From Corynebacterium amycolatum SK46 (lineage in GTDB: Bacteria; Actinomycetota; Actinomycetes; Mycobacteriales; Mycobacteriaceae): DNA of 64,000 bases. The notes beneath the pieces are model-generated. The model did not search any database. It saw only the letters and a list, made by a program, of their open reading frames with translations, and was not told the DNA's origin. The stretch is from contig NZ_ABZU01000003.1 of assembly GCF_000173655.1 (NCBI RefSeq), positions 101,956 to 165,955 of the forward strand, read 5' to 3'. Below are positions 36,638-45,981 of this stretch, piece by piece. Position 1 is the first letter of the stretch; every line of letters starts with the position of its first letter. A program made the position numbers and the translations under genes.

Positions 36638-36791
36638 AACAAGCCCTTCCCCGCTTACCCAACCAGAGCCTGCCGTTGCCACGACCGCCCACGACGAGCC
36701 CCTTTCAGAGCTCATTCAGCAGAAGCGATGCGCAGCAAAACCCTCTCAAGTCAAAGCAGTGATTCTTGCGGTGTTTTGTGTTTGCTTTTTG

Positions 36792-36807
36792 TAGACCAGT
36801 TTGTCTA
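36792..36807. promoter_or_regulatory. McbR-type operator in the cysZ-fpr2 divergent region (1)
   Basis: TAGACCAGTTTGTCTA matches TAGAC-N6-GTCTA exactly. It can serve cysZ (start 36637) and fpr2 (start 36890). Confidence 0.85.
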
Positions 36808-36826
36808 TATTCTGTTTCAGCAAGCA

Positions 36827-36842
36827 TAGACCGATTGGTCTA
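36827..36842. promoter_or_regulatory. McbR-type operator in the cysZ-fpr2 divergent region (2)
   Basis: TAGACCGATTGGTCTA is another exact match, 35 bases from the first, 48 bases before fpr2. The paired layout mirrors that before cysI. Confidence 0.85.
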
Positions 36843-36889
36843 CGATAAGCAATCGCGACAAAGAAAACGTAGAAAAAGGATTCCACTCA

Positions 36890-38395
36890 ATGACCAACGA
36901 CCAGACTGCAGCCCAGAACACGGCCGCTTCCTCACTGCCCGATCTCGCCAACTCAACCACGCCACTGCGTGTAGCCGTGGTTGGCTCGGGTCCGGCCGGC
37001 ATCTACGCCTCCGACGCGTTGATGAAGTCCGGCCGCGACGTCGCCATCGACCTCTACGAGCGCCTTCCAGTGCCGTTCGGTCTCATCCGCTACGGCGTTG
37101 CGCCAGACCACCCGCGAATCAAGGGCATCATCAAGTCCCTCCACCGAGTGCTGGACAAGCCGCAGGTCCGACTGCTGGGCAACGTGGACGTCGGCAAGCA
37201 GGTCAGCGTCGATGAACTGCGACAGTTCTACGACGCCATCATCTTCGCCACTGGCGCGACCGGCGACCGCGATCTGAACATCCCGGGCTCGGACCTGCCG
37301 GAGCACTACGGCGCTGGTGAGTTCGTAGGCTTCTACGACTCTCACCCGGAGTTCGCCCGCGATTGGGAGCTCTCCGCTGAGTCCGTCGCTGTGGTCGGCG
37401 TCGGTAACGTGGGCCTCGATGTCGCCCGCATTCTCGCCAAGACTGCCGATGAGCTGCACGTCACCGAAATCGCCGACAACGTCTACGATGGCCTGGCAAA
37501 GAATGCCGCCCGCGAAATTCACGTCTTCGGCCGCCGCGGCCCGGCTCAGGCAAAGTTCACTCCGCTGGAGCTGAAGGAACTGGACCACTCCGACACCATT
37601 GAGGTTGTCGTGAATCCGGAGGACATCCAGTACGATGCCGCCTCCGAAACGTCCCGTCGCGAGTCCAAGATCACCGATCAGGTCTGTACAATTCTCGAAA
37701 AATACGCCATCCGCGAGCCCAAGGGCGCCCCGCACAAGCTCTTCATCCACTTCTTCGAGTCCCCGGTCGAAATCATCGGCGAGACCGGTGAAGATGGAGT
37801 ACAGCACGTCAGCGCTATCCGCACCGAACGCACCGAACTCGACGGCGAGGGTGGCGTCCGCGGCACCGGCAAGTTCACCGAATGGCCAGTCGGTGCGGTC
37901 TACCGCGCAGTCGGCTACCGCTCCGACGCAGTCACCGGCGTACCGTTCGACACCGGCACCCACACCATCCCAGATGCCGGCGGACGCGTGCTTGACGACG
38001 TCGACGGCAACCACCTCCAGGGCCTCTACACCACTGGCTGGATTCGCCGTGGCCCGGTCGGCCTAATCGGTAACACCAAGGGCGATGCCAACGAAACGGT
38101 CGGCAACCTCATCGCCGACTGGGAGGCAGGTCGCCTGGCCGCACCTGCAAAGCCCACGCATAACGACGTCGACGAGTTCCTGGCCGACAAGGGCCTCCAG
38201 GTCACCACCTGGGAGGGCTGGCACGCACTCGATGCCGCCGAACGCGCAGCGGGCGAAGCCGAAGGCCGCGAGCGCAAGAAGCTGGTCGAATGGGCCGACA
38301 TGGTTGCGGCCTCCACGGTCGTCGTAAAGCAGCCAGATGCCAATGATGTGGCCGAAGCTGTCCATGAAGCGGTCGTGGAGACCGTCGCAAGCTAA
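36890..38395 (+). CDS. fpr2: Ferredoxin-NADP+ reductase Fpr2
   Basis: A 501-residue paralogue of FprA with the same layout: FAD motif VVGSGPAGIYASDAL (about 31-45), IRYGVAPDHPRIKG, NADP motif VVGVGNVGLDVARIL and EGRERKKLVEWADMV near the end, plus extensions of about 25 residues at the N terminus and 30 at the C terminus. The McbR boxes upstream tie it to sulfur assimilation, where it would supply electrons for sulfite reduction. One copy of CGTCGTAAAGC lies near the 3' end (38320-38330). Confidence 0.92.
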   Translation: MTNDQTAAQNTAASSLPDLANSTTPLRVAVVGSGPAGIYASDALMKSGRDVAIDLYERLPVPFGLIRYGVAPDHPRIKGIIKSLHRVLDKPQVRLLGNVDVGKQVSVDELRQFYDAIIFATGATGDRDLNIPGSDLPEHYGAGEFVGFYDSHPEFARDWELSAESVAVVGVGNVGLDVARILAKTADELHVTEIADNVYDGLAKNAAREIHVFGRRGPAQAKFTPLELKELDHSDTIEVVVNPEDIQYDAASETSRRESKITDQVCTILEKYAIREPKGAPHKLFIHFFESPVEIIGETGEDGVQHVSAIRTERTELDGEGGVRGTGKFTEWPVGAVYRAVGYRSDAVTGVPFDTGTHTIPDAGGRVLDDVDGNHLQGLYTTGWIRRGPVGLIGNTKGDANETVGNLIADWEAGRLAAPAKPTHNDVDEFLADKGLQVTTWEGWHALDAAERAAGEAEGRERKKLVEWADMVAASTVVVKQPDANDVAEAVHEAVVETVAS

Positions 38396-38459
38396 CCCAT
38401 CGGGTCTAACCGGACAGTTGATTCTGCGCGTCAGCTGGTTTTCGGATTAGAGTTAATAC

Positions 38460-38963
38460 ATGGCTTATCATGCAGACTCATCCGACCTGGACGTCAAGGA
38501 AGTTCTGACCTGGGAGGGCTTTGGTGTCGCCTCCCGCGAGCTGGCGCAGCAGATTGTCGATTCCGACTTCGATCCCGAAATCATTATCGCCGTGGCGCGC
38601 GGTGGTCTTCTGCCGGCAGGCGCACTCAGCTACACCATGGGCGTCAAGCTTTCTGACGCCATCAATGTCGAGTTCTACACCGACGTGGCCGAGACCCTGC
38701 CGGATCCGGTCCTGCTGGAACCACTGCTGGATGTCGAATCTATTTCTGACCGCCGTCTGCTGGTCGTCGACGATGTCGCAGACTCCGGCCGCACACTACA
38801 CCTCGTGCTCGATCTGCTGAAGAACTACGGTGCAGAAGTGCGCTCCGCTGTGCTCTACGGCAAGTCCCGCTCGGAGATTGCACCGGACTACGTCTGGAAG
38901 CACACCGATGACTGGATCGTCTTCCCCTGGTCGGCTGAACCGCCGGTACAGAAGTCCAAGTAG
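38460..38963 (+). CDS. Phosphoribosyltransferase family protein
   Basis: A 167-residue type I PRTase. The PRPP-binding loop VVDDVADSGRTL is at about 101-112, and AVARGGLLPAGAL is the first conserved loop. It resembles purine (xanthine/guanine-type) phosphoribosyltransferases, and its neighbours purT and a nucleoside hydrolase support nucleobase salvage; the base used is not known. The gene ends before the terminator shared with purT. Confidence 0.85.
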   Translation: MAYHADSSDLDVKEVLTWEGFGVASRELAQQIVDSDFDPEIIIAVARGGLLPAGALSYTMGVKLSDAINVEFYTDVAETLPDPVLLEPLLDVESISDRRLLVVDDVADSGRTLHLVLDLLKNYGAEVRSAVLYGKSRSEIAPDYVWKHTDDWIVFPWSAEPPVQKSK

Positions 38964-38993
38964 CTCACGCGCTGCCGGAGGCGCACAAAAAAG

Positions 38994-39036
38994 GTGCGCT
39001 GCAGCGTTCCTTTCCCAAGCAACACCAGCAGCGCAC
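38994..39036 (-). terminator. Terminator of purT, probably bidirectional
   Basis: GTGCGCTGC (38994-39002) pairs with GCAGCGCAC (39028-39036). On the minus strand the stem is followed by CTTTTTTG, a proper U-tract for purT. On the plus strand the tail is ATTT, weaker, but it may also end the phosphoribosyltransferase transcript. Confidence 0.75.
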
Positions 39037-39050
39037 ATTTGGTCGTCGAA

Positions 39051-40271
39051 CTAGCCCAGTTCGACGACCTTAATCTTTGATGCCGCCTCCGATGCGCGCT
39101 CACGAGCAGCATCGACAGAATCCGCGGTCGAAACAGCAACTGCCATACGGCGACGCGGGCCGGCAACCGGCTTACCGAAGATGCGGATATCGGTCTCCGG
39201 AATAGCCATGGCCTCCGTCAGCCCGGTGTAGCCCGGCTGCTCGATGTCAGCACCGCCGTAGACGACAGCGGAGGCTCCCGGGGACACCAACGTGACGTCG
39301 ATAGGCAGACCCAACACTGCGCGCGCGTGCAGCTCGAACTCGGAGAAACGCTGCGTACCCATCGTGACCATGCCGGTGTCATGCGGGCGCGGGCTGACCT
39401 CGGAGAACCACACCTCATCGCCGCGGACGAACAGCTCGACGCCGAAGATACCGCGGCCGCCCAGCGCGTTGGTGATGCGCGCGGCCACAGAGCGAGCATT
39501 GTCCAGAGCGTTTTCGCTCATGGCAGCCGGCTGCCAGGACTCCACATAGTCGCCGTCCTGCTGACGGTGGCCGATGGGCTCGCAGAACCACGTTGCCGCT
39601 TCGCCGGTCTCCGGATCGACGGAGCGCACGGTCAGCAGCGTGATCTCATAGTCGAAATCGACGAAGCCCTCCACGATGACGCGGCCGGACTCAACGCGAC
39701 CGCCACTCATGGCGTAATCCCACGCGGCCTGGACATCCTCCGGCGAACGCAGCGTGGACTGACCCTTGCCCGAGGAACTCATGACCGGCTTGACCACACA
39801 TGGGAAGCCAATCTCGTCAACAGCTGCGGTGAACTCATCAAAGCTGGAGGCGAAGTGATAGCGGGAAGTCGGCAGCCCGACCTCTTCCGCAGCCAGGCGG
39901 CGAATACCCTCTCGGTTCATGGTCAGCTGAGTCGCCCGTGCGGTCGGAATAACGGTGACGTCCAGCGTCTCGTCTTCCTCCACCTCTGCCAGCACCTCGG
40001 TTGCCAGGGCCTCAATCTCAGGGACGATGAAGTGGGGCTTGACCTGGAGAATCAGGTCCCGCAGCGCGCTGGGGTCCGACATATTCAACACATAGGCGTG
40101 GTGAGCTACCTGGTGTGCCGGTGCATGCTCGTAGCGATCGGCAGCGTGCACCTCAACGCCAAGACGCTGGAAAGCAATGGTCACCTCCTTGCCGAGCTCG
40201 CCAGAGCCGAGCAGCAGAACTCGCGTTGCTCCCGGCTGGTACGGGGTTCCGGTGACTTCAGGGGTGAACAT
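39051..40271 (-). CDS. purT: Formate-dependent phosphoribosylglycinamide formyltransferase
   Basis: Adds formyl to GAR in purine synthesis, using formate and ATP. ATP-grasp protein of 406 residues with [13 protein letters not shown] near the N terminus, [11 protein letters not shown] as the ATP loop, and [15 protein letters not shown] with metal ligands. ATG 40271 (MFTPEVTGT) lies just before the conserved start; a TTG 14 codons upstream is possible but poor. The terminator follows the stop by 15 bases. Confidence 0.93.
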   Translation of the reverse strand: MFTPEVTGTPYQPGATRVLLLGSGELGKEVTIAFQRLGVEVHAADRYEHAPAHQVAHHAYVLNMSDPSALRDLILQVKPHFIVPEIEALATEVLAEVEEDETLDVTVIPTARATQLTMNREGIRRLAAEEVGLPTSRYHFASSFDEFTAAVDEIGFPCVVKPVMSSSGKGQSTLRSPEDVQAAWDYAMSGGRVESGRVIVEGFVDFDYEITLLTVRSVDPETGEAATWFCEPIGHRQQDGDYVESWQPAAMSENALDNARSVAARITNALGGRGIFGVELFVRGDEVWFSEVSPRPHDTGMVTMGTQRFSEFELHARAVLGLPIDVTLVSPGASAVVYGGADIEQPGYTGLTEAMAIPETDIRIFGKPVAGPRRRMAVAVSTADSVDAARERASEAASKIKVVELG

Positions 40272-40387
40272 CGAGATAAACTCGCTTTCATCTACGGCAC
40301 ATACGCTGCGCAACCAGCAGCTGTTAAATTGATTGTCTCCAGCATACGACAGCGAGCGGATTCACCGCGGCGGGCACGGGCAGGAAT

Positions 40388-41419
40388 CTAACGCGGGAAC
40401 ACCCGCTGGAACTCAGCCAGCGCCACCTCACGGTCGGCGGCCAGGACAACATTCGCCACCGCACCGGCTGAATCCTCCACCACCTGACCGCGACGAGCTG
40501 GCTCATCTGCAAAGGTTCGCTTATCGACGCCCACGAGACGCATCTTCTCCACTTCCCCGGTCACCGCACCGACGGCCACCATTGCAGCAAAGAGGTCATG
40601 GACCTGCGCCTTGTAACCGACCCCCACACCCTGGTGGAACTCAAAGTAGAACTTCAGCGAGCGGCGCAGAACACGCAGCAGCTCCGGGTTCATACCGGCA
40701 TCGCGCCAGGACTCAATTTCGACCTCGCTGATAGTGATGGTCTCGGTGACATTGAGCGGAACCAGCGTCGGCACCGGCGCGCCTGCGGCGGTGGCGATGC
40801 TGCGCACGGCATCCTCCGGGCGCTCGACGGCCACAGCGCCCGCGGTGCCGAAGACCTCGGTGACCGCGGTGGGGTCGACCCAGAAGTTCCATTCCGCAAA
40901 CTCGGTGACGTTACCGTGGTACTCCACAGCACCGCCCATAATGGTCACGCCGTCGAGCTCCCGCATGAGTTCTGGGTATTTCTTCAAAGCGGCCACGTAG
41001 GTGGTCATAGGGCCAGTGACCAGCAGGTGCACCTTCTCCCCCGCCGACCGCGCCTGCTCGATGACCTGGCGCCACAGCGCCAGCGGATCCGCCGCTCCTG
41101 CGCGCCCCGGTTCGTAGATGACGGCCGGTGGCGCCAGGTTGTAGCCCAGCCCGTACGGGCCATGAGTCTCAGGCGTGGTGGTCAGCTCACGGTCAGCGGG
41201 CCCCTCGAAACCGCTGACAACCGGGACCTCCGGACAACCGCAGAGATTCAACATGTACTTGGTGTTGCGAGCGGACCATGCCGCAGTGGTGTTACCACCT
41301 GCGCAGGTCACACCCACCAGCTCGATCTCGCCTGCGGTATGCAACCCCGCGAGGTAGACGAGAGCAAGACTGTCATCGATACCCGTGTCAACGTCGGCAA
41401 GCACTTTCAAACGCGTCAT
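40388..41419 (-). CDS. Inosine-uridine type nucleoside hydrolase
   Basis: Cleaves ribonucleosides to base and ribose. The Ca2+-binding motif is ADVDTGIDD (residues 8-16), followed by the GVTCAGGNT strand and AEWNFWVDPTA. At 343 residues it is of family length. ATG 41419 has no ribosome-binding site; CACACT at 41427-41432 is seven bases before it, so it may be leaderless. Nucleoside preference cannot be read from the sequence. Confidence 0.9.
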   Translation of the reverse strand: MTRLKVLADVDTGIDDSLALVYLAGLHTAGEIELVGVTCAGGNTTAAWSARNTKYMLNLCGCPEVPVVSGFEGPADRELTTTPETHGPYGLGYNLAPPAVIYEPGRAGAADPLALWRQVIEQARSAGEKVHLLVTGPMTTYVAALKKYPELMRELDGVTIMGGAVEYHGNVTEFAEWNFWVDPTAVTEVFGTAGAVAVERPEDAVRSIATAAGAPVPTLVPLNVTETITISEVEIESWRDAGMNPELLRVLRRSLKFYFEFHQGVGVGYKAQVHDLFAAMVAVGAVTGEVEKMRLVGVDKRTFADEPARRGQVVEDSAGAVANVVLAADREVALAEFQRVFPR

Positions 41420-41516
41420 AAGGTCAAGTGTGACACGAAACACGCTCAGCCCGCAGAGCTAAACACGGGCAAAATAGGGGATACAGACGAGTTTTCGCTG
41501 GTGCTAGCCGGATTTA

Positions 41517-42773
41517 CTAGTTCGTCGACATCGCTGCATCACCCACCGGAGCAGGCTCCGGCAGCGGCATATTCAGCTCGGCCAAGACCTCGCGCAGTCG
41601 CGTCGGGTAGTCGGTGATGATGCCATCGACACCAGCGGCAATCTGCTCGCGCATGGTCTCCTTTTCGTTCACCGTCCACGGCACCACCTTCATGCCGGCC
41701 TCGTGCGCGCGGGAAATCAACTCCGGCGTGGCGACCGGGTGGTAGTCAGAATCCGACGGGGTCTTGCCGTAAGGAATGCTGTGCGTCGGTGAGAGCACCT
41801 GCACTCCAAGCTGCTTGGCGGCCTCGATGATGTCGCCGTCAACCTTGTCGTAATTGACATCGCCGATCCAAGGAGAATCCTTCTTCCAGGTGGTCTCGTC
41901 CCACAGCATGACCAGCGGAATCTCCGGGTTCCGTTCCGCGACCAGCGGCAGCGAGCGCCAATCAAAGGATTGAATCATCACACGATCAGCCACACCCGCG
42001 CGGTCAATCTCGTCGAGAATCACATCGACGAACTCCTGCGGTTCTGCCGAGTCAGCGCGCTTTTCGCCCTCAATCTTGGTCTCAATGTTGAAGTGGATGT
42101 CCTGGTTGTCCTTAGTCAGCTCGAACAGCTCCGGCAGGGTCATCATCCTATTGCCCTTGATTGGCTCCGCATCCGGGAAGTCCTCGAGCTTCTTGTCACA
42201 GACCAGGGTTTGGACCTGCTCATAGGTGAGATCATGCACGAGCTTGCCGACGTACGGGTACTGCGGGTCCCCCTCCGTCACTGGCTCAGTGTCCGAGCAC
42301 TTATCGTCTTGAATCTCCGGATCGTGCCAAACCATAGGCACGCCATCCTTCGTCAGGACGATGTCCAGCTCCAACGTCGTAACACCCAGCTCCAGCGAGT
42401 TGGCCATCGCCTGCTTGGACTCCTCCGTCCACTCACCGCGACCACCACGGTGCGACTGCAGATCAAAACCCTCCGGCAGCTTCGCCAACGCATCCGGACG
42501 CACGTTCGCGGCCGCATTCAGCTCAGCGACCTGCTGCTTTTCAAAGGTCTTCTCTTCGCTCGACGTAGTGCTAACCGCGCTTGCACTGCTTGACGACGAT
42601 GCCGCGTCGTTGTCCGCATCATTGCTGCAAGCTGCAATAGGAGAAATAGCAAACGCACCCATAGCGATGGCCGCGATTGCGCGGCGCGTGCCGTGGGCGC
42701 GTGAATTCTGAGGCTGCTCGCTCTGCTTGGTCCGTTCGTCAAACATGGAGTCAGATGAGTTGCGAGAAGACAT
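41517..42773 (-). CDS. glpQ: Glycerophosphodiester phosphodiesterase, lipoprotein
   Basis: A 418-residue GDPD. A basic N terminus, hydrophobic stretch and SPIAAC lipobox (Cys near 49) indicate lipid anchoring outside the membrane. The catalytic domain starts with SHRGGRGEWTEES, continues with ELDIVLTKDGVPMVWHD (metal and acid/base residues), and ends with the internal GVDGIITDYPTRL. It would release glycerol 3-phosphate from glycerophosphodiesters. Confidence 0.93.
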   Translation of the reverse strand: MSSRNSSDSMFDERTKQSEQPQNSRAHGTRRAIAAIAMGAFAISPIAACSNDADNDAASSSSSASAVSTTSSEEKTFEKQQVAELNAAANVRPDALAKLPEGFDLQSHRGGRGEWTEESKQAMANSLELGVTTLELDIVLTKDGVPMVWHDPEIQDDKCSDTEPVTEGDPQYPYVGKLVHDLTYEQVQTLVCDKKLEDFPDAEPIKGNRMMTLPELFELTKDNQDIHFNIETKIEGEKRADSAEPQEFVDVILDEIDRAGVADRVMIQSFDWRSLPLVAERNPEIPLVMLWDETTWKKDSPWIGDVNYDKVDGDIIEAAKQLGVQVLSPTHSIPYGKTPSDSDYHPVATPELISRAHEAGMKVVPWTVNEKETMREQIAAGVDGIITDYPTRLREVLAELNMPLPEPAPVGDAAMSTN

Positions 42774-42965
42774 GGCCGGTGATTTTCCTCTTTGGGCGTA
42801 GTATTAGCGACTTCATAGCGACGGCATGGTACCGACAACACAGTGTCGACAAACTACCGTCGGAGGTTTACGGAACACAGAAATCTGGGTGAAGACTGTG
42901 TGGCGCGCCACTACTTTAAAACGGCCTGACAGCACTCGCATCTGGAGAGAGCGCGGGGTGAGCGT

Positions 42966-43604
42966 TTAATTTCCCTCTGCCTTTGGAATCTCGCCTTCTT
43001 GAGCAACCTCTGACCCATCCCAGGAGTACGTAACGGGAGCGTTGTACTGGTCTTTAAAGGCGAAGGCACCACCGTCTTCGATCATTTTATTGACATCGAA
43101 GAAATTGACGGTCACAGTTTTGCCATCGCCTTCGACCGAGTTGATTGTCTGCGGACCACCGGCGGTACCCACGTACTCGCCCTTATGAAACAGCAGCACT
43201 GCACCAGAGGTAGTTGAATGCGTAATTTCATTCTGCACTGCTGAGGCAAAGGTCAACTCGCTGGTGGTATCCCAGTTCGTATTGTCCGTGACTGTCCAAC
43301 CGCTGCCATTACCACCTTCCATTGAGTTCAGGTCGGCAACCGCTTCTTCGAAAGCCTCTTCCTGGGTTGGCGCAGAAGAACCCCCATCGGTGTCGTTGTC
43401 ATCGACATCCGGATTGGGGGTATCTGCACTTTCACTGTCATCCTCGACAGTGGTGGTCGTAGTGATGGTGGTCGTTTCTTCATCTACCTGAGAAGCAGAG
43501 GTCGGTGCTGCGGTCTCATCGGTGGAGCAACCGGACAAAGCCACTACACCTGCGACCGCCGCGCTAACCAGCATCGACCCGCGACGAACTGAATGACCAC
43601 TCAT
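42966..43604 (-). CDS. Lipoprotein, LppP/LprE-like
   Basis: A 212-residue protein with lipobox ALSGC near residue 26, a Thr/Asp-rich spacer (six Thr in TTTITTTTT) and a domain resembling the LppP/LprE family (STTSGAVLLFHKGEYVGT, TVNFFDVN). The gene at 43780 encodes a protein with the same core (TVLLMFHKGEFIGT), so the two are tandem paralogues. ATG 43604 has AAGAGG upstream; a start 13 codons earlier is less likely. Function unknown. Confidence 0.7.
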   Translation of the reverse strand: MSGHSVRRGSMLVSAAVAGVVALSGCSTDETAAPTSASQVDEETTTITTTTTVEDDSESADTPNPDVDDNDTDGGSSAPTQEEAFEEAVADLNSMEGGNGSGWTVTDNTNWDTTSELTFASAVQNEITHSTTSGAVLLFHKGEYVGTAGGPQTINSVEGDGKTVTVNFFDVNKMIEDGGAFAFKDQYNAPVTYSWDGSEVAQEGEIPKAEGN

Positions 43605-43625
43605 GGCTGGAACCTCTTCTGTTCT

Positions 43626-43654
43626 CTCAAGTTTTTCTCTCAAGTTTTCTCAAG
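43626..43654 (-). repeat. Three CTCAAG repeats upstream of the lipoprotein gene
   Basis: CTCAAG occurs at 43626-43631, 43639-43644 and 43649-43654 (CTTGAG on the gene's strand), in the leader of the gene at 42966. The spacing is 13 and 10 bases. It looks like a slipped repeat; the half-site resembles HspR's CTTGAG but no HAIR palindrome is formed. Confidence 0.5.
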
Positions 43655-43779
43655 CACTGAGCTACGGCGGAGCATCACTTTCTCATGTCCGACTCTGAAT
43701 TGAGTTTACTTGGGAAAACTCAAGAGACCCCGAGAGTGTCCAAGAATTCTCGAAAGCTCTCGAAAATTCTCGGGAGTCC

Positions 43780-44370
43780 TTAGGAAGCGGGCTTCGCCCC
43801 GCCGGGAATCTTGCCCTCGTGGACGACGTGATCGCCGTTCCAGAAGAAGTGAACATTAGAGGTGAACTTGGCCGCATCAGCGTTCGGCGCACCTGCGGCC
43901 TCCTGGGCCTCCCAGTCGTGGTAGATGACCGAGATGTTCTTACCATCAGGGGTCGGCGTCACTTTGTTGATGTGCTGAGGCCGGTCAGAGTCCGTACCAA
44001 TGAACTCACCCTTGTGGAACATCAACAGCACAGTGGAGGACTGAGCGTTGCCCTGCTTGGCCTGATCTGCGAGAGCAAAGCTCAAATCGCTACACGGGCT
44101 GAAGTTGGAGGTGCCAGTGTACTTCCACCCATCATGGTTGTTCGGGCGCTCCCTGTTGACCTTATCCAGGGCCGCCTGGATTTCAGGTGCAGCCGGGTTC
44201 GGGGTACAGCTATCCGCCTGCGCCGGAGCTGGAGCCGGTGCTGGTGCTGGGGCCGGTTCCGCCTGAGCCGTAGGAGCTGCAACTGCTCCACCTACTGCGG
44301 AGAAAACCATCGCGCCGGAAAGTACGGCGGAACTTGCCAGTCGTTGTACTCGGTGTCCTGTGTTTTGCAT
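43780..44370 (-). CDS. Exported protein, LppP/LprE-like
   Basis: A 196-residue secreted protein with a signal peptide (about residues 1-38, AVAAPTAQA) and a Pro/Ala linker, but no lipobox Cys. The core has CSDLSFALADQ, TVLLMFHKGEFIGT, ISVIYHDWE and FFWNGDHVVHEGKIP, shared in order with the lipoprotein at 42966. One Cys near the linker and one in the core could form a disulfide. ATG 44370 is preferred to GTG 44379. Function unknown. Confidence 0.7.
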   Translation of the reverse strand: MQNTGHRVQRLASSAVLSGAMVFSAVGGAVAAPTAQAEPAPAPAPAPAPAQADSCTPNPAAPEIQAALDKVNRERPNNHDGWKYTGTSNFSPCSDLSFALADQAKQGNAQSSTVLLMFHKGEFIGTDSDRPQHINKVTPTPDGKNISVIYHDWEAQEAAGAPNADAAKFTSNVHFFWNGDHVVHEGKIPGGAKPAS

Positions 44371-44443
44371 GAAAACCACACGCCTTCTGTCGTTTGGACT
44401 TCTGTCGTTGGACTACGCGGTGAGGCCTACGATACAAAAATGA

Positions 44444-44479
44444 CTCTGGGATGCCAGTGTCATCTGACAATTCCCAGAG
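44444..44479. promoter_or_regulatory. Hairpin upstream of the exported-protein gene
   Basis: CTCTGGGA (44444-44451) pairs with TCCCAGAG (44472-44479), loop 20 bases. It could end purA transcription (minus strand) but lacks a U-tail. The rest of 44371-44640 shows only a direct repeat of CTAGTTG-x-CCAGCA at the purA stop. Confidence 0.4.
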
Positions 44480-44640
44480 CCTTCTCGTGGTTAGCAAATG
44501 TTCTTTTTTACAGCAGCCAGCGGTTTCGACACCGAAGATATTTTATCTAACAGTTCGATAAAGCTAGGTCGAAAGCCGGACTATTTTCCGGCTAGTTCGC
44601 CACTGCCCCAGACTAAGTGTCCAGCGCTAGTTGACCAGCA

Positions 44641-45930
44641 CTAGTTGTCCAGCACGTCGTGGACAACGATGGTCTGGTCACGACCCGGGCCAACGCCGAT
44701 GTAGGAAATGCGAGCGCCGGAGAGCTCCTCCAGGCGGTTCAGGTAATCCTTGGCCTTGTCCGGCAGCTCATCGAAGGTGCGGCAGCCAGTGATGTCTTCG
44801 TCCCACGCAGGCATGGTCTCGTAAATCGGGACAGCGTGGTGGAACTCCGACTGGGTGAGTGGCATTTCGTCGTGACGCACGCCATCAACGTCGTAAGCGA
44901 CACAAATCGGAATCTCGCCGATACCGGTCAGGACGTCCAACTTGGTGATGAACAGATCCGTGAAACCGTTGACGCGCGCGGCGTAGCGAGCCAGCACCGA
45001 ATCATACCAACCACAGCGACGCTTACGGCCGGTGTTGACCCCGACCTCACCGCCGGTGGTCTGCAGGTACTCGCCCCACTTGTCGAACAGCTCCGTCGGG
45101 AACGGGCCAGCACCGACGCGGGTGGTGTAGGCCTTCATGATGCCCAGCACCGAAGTGATCTTCGTCGGGCCGATACCAGTGCCCACGCAGGCACCACCAG
45201 CGGTCGGGTTGGAGGAAGTCACGAACGGGTAGGTGCCGTGGTCGACGTCGAGCATGGTAGCCTGGCCGCCCTCCATGAGGACGTGCTTGCCGGCATCCAA
45301 AGCCTGATTGAGCTCAAACTCCGAGTCGATAATCATCGGACGCAGGCGATCAGCGAAGCCCATGAAGTAATCAAAGACCTTATCCGGATCGATGGCGCGG
45401 CGGTTGTACAGCTTGACCAGAATCTGGTTCTTCTGAGCCAGCGAAGACTCAATCTTCTGGCGCAGAATCGACTCGTCCAGAATGTCCTGGACACGCAAGC
45501 CCGTACGGCCGACCTTGTCGGCGTACGTCGGGCCGATACCGCGGCCAGTAGTGCCGATAGCACGCTTACCCAGGAAGCGCTCGGTCACGCGGTCCAGCGT
45601 CTGGTGGTACGGAGCAACCATGTGGGCATTGCCCGAAACGCGCAGGCGGGAGGCCTTTGCACCGCGAGCTTCGAGGCCATCAATCTCGTCGAAAAGCGCC
45701 TCGAGGTTGACCACACAGCCATTACCGATAATCGGAGTAGCGTTTTCCGACAGCACACCCGCCGGAAGCAGCTTCAGCTCGTACTTCTCACCGCCGACGA
45801 CAACGGTGTGGCCGGCGTTATTGCCACCGTTGGGCTTGACGACGTAGTCGACGCGGCCACCGAGAATATCGGTTGCTTTGCCCTTGCCCTCGTCGCCCCA
45901 CTGGGCACCGACGATAATGATTGCGGCCAT
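44641..45930 (-). CDS. purA: Adenylosuccinate synthetase
   Basis: Converts IMP, aspartate and GTP to adenylosuccinate in AMP synthesis. The GTP loop [12 protein letters not shown] (10-21) and GNNAGHTVV follow the start, and [17 protein letters not shown] and [13 protein letters not shown] are in place. At 429 residues it has the standard length. It is divergent from the hypothetical gene at 45982. Confidence 0.97.
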   Translation of the reverse strand: MAAIIIVGAQWGDEGKGKATDILGGRVDYVVKPNGGNNAGHTVVVGGEKYELKLLPAGVLSENATPIIGNGCVVNLEALFDEIDGLEARGAKASRLRVSGNAHMVAPYHQTLDRVTERFLGKRAIGTTGRGIGPTYADKVGRTGLRVQDILDESILRQKIESSLAQKNQILVKLYNRRAIDPDKVFDYFMGFADRLRPMIIDSEFELNQALDAGKHVLMEGGQATMLDVDHGTYPFVTSSNPTAGGACVGTGIGPTKITSVLGIMKAYTTRVGAGPFPTELFDKWGEYLQTTGGEVGVNTGRKRRCGWYDSVLARYAARVNGFTDLFITKLDVLTGIGEIPICVAYDVDGVRHDEMPLTQSEFHHAVPIYETMPAWDEDITGCRTFDELPDKAKDYLNRLEELSGARISYIGVGPGRDQTIVVHDVLDN

Positions 45931-45981
45931 AGTCCTACTTCAACTCCTGGGATTGCAGACGACGCATTAGAGTGTAGTCCT

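Noticed and set aside
36953..38014. A 353-codon minus-strand frame opposite fpr2
   Set aside because: Fpr2 motifs on the plus strand are clear; a similar shadow exists opposite fprA.
43698..43717. ACTTGGGAAAACTCAAG region as a HAIR site
   Set aside because: The left arm has two mismatches and the spacing is too short for CTTGAGT-N7-ACTCAAG.
44659..45981. A long open frame on the plus strand running through the purA region into the next gene
   Set aside because: It is antisense to purA, which has all catalytic motifs. Only the part from ATG 45982 looks like a protein and is annotated.
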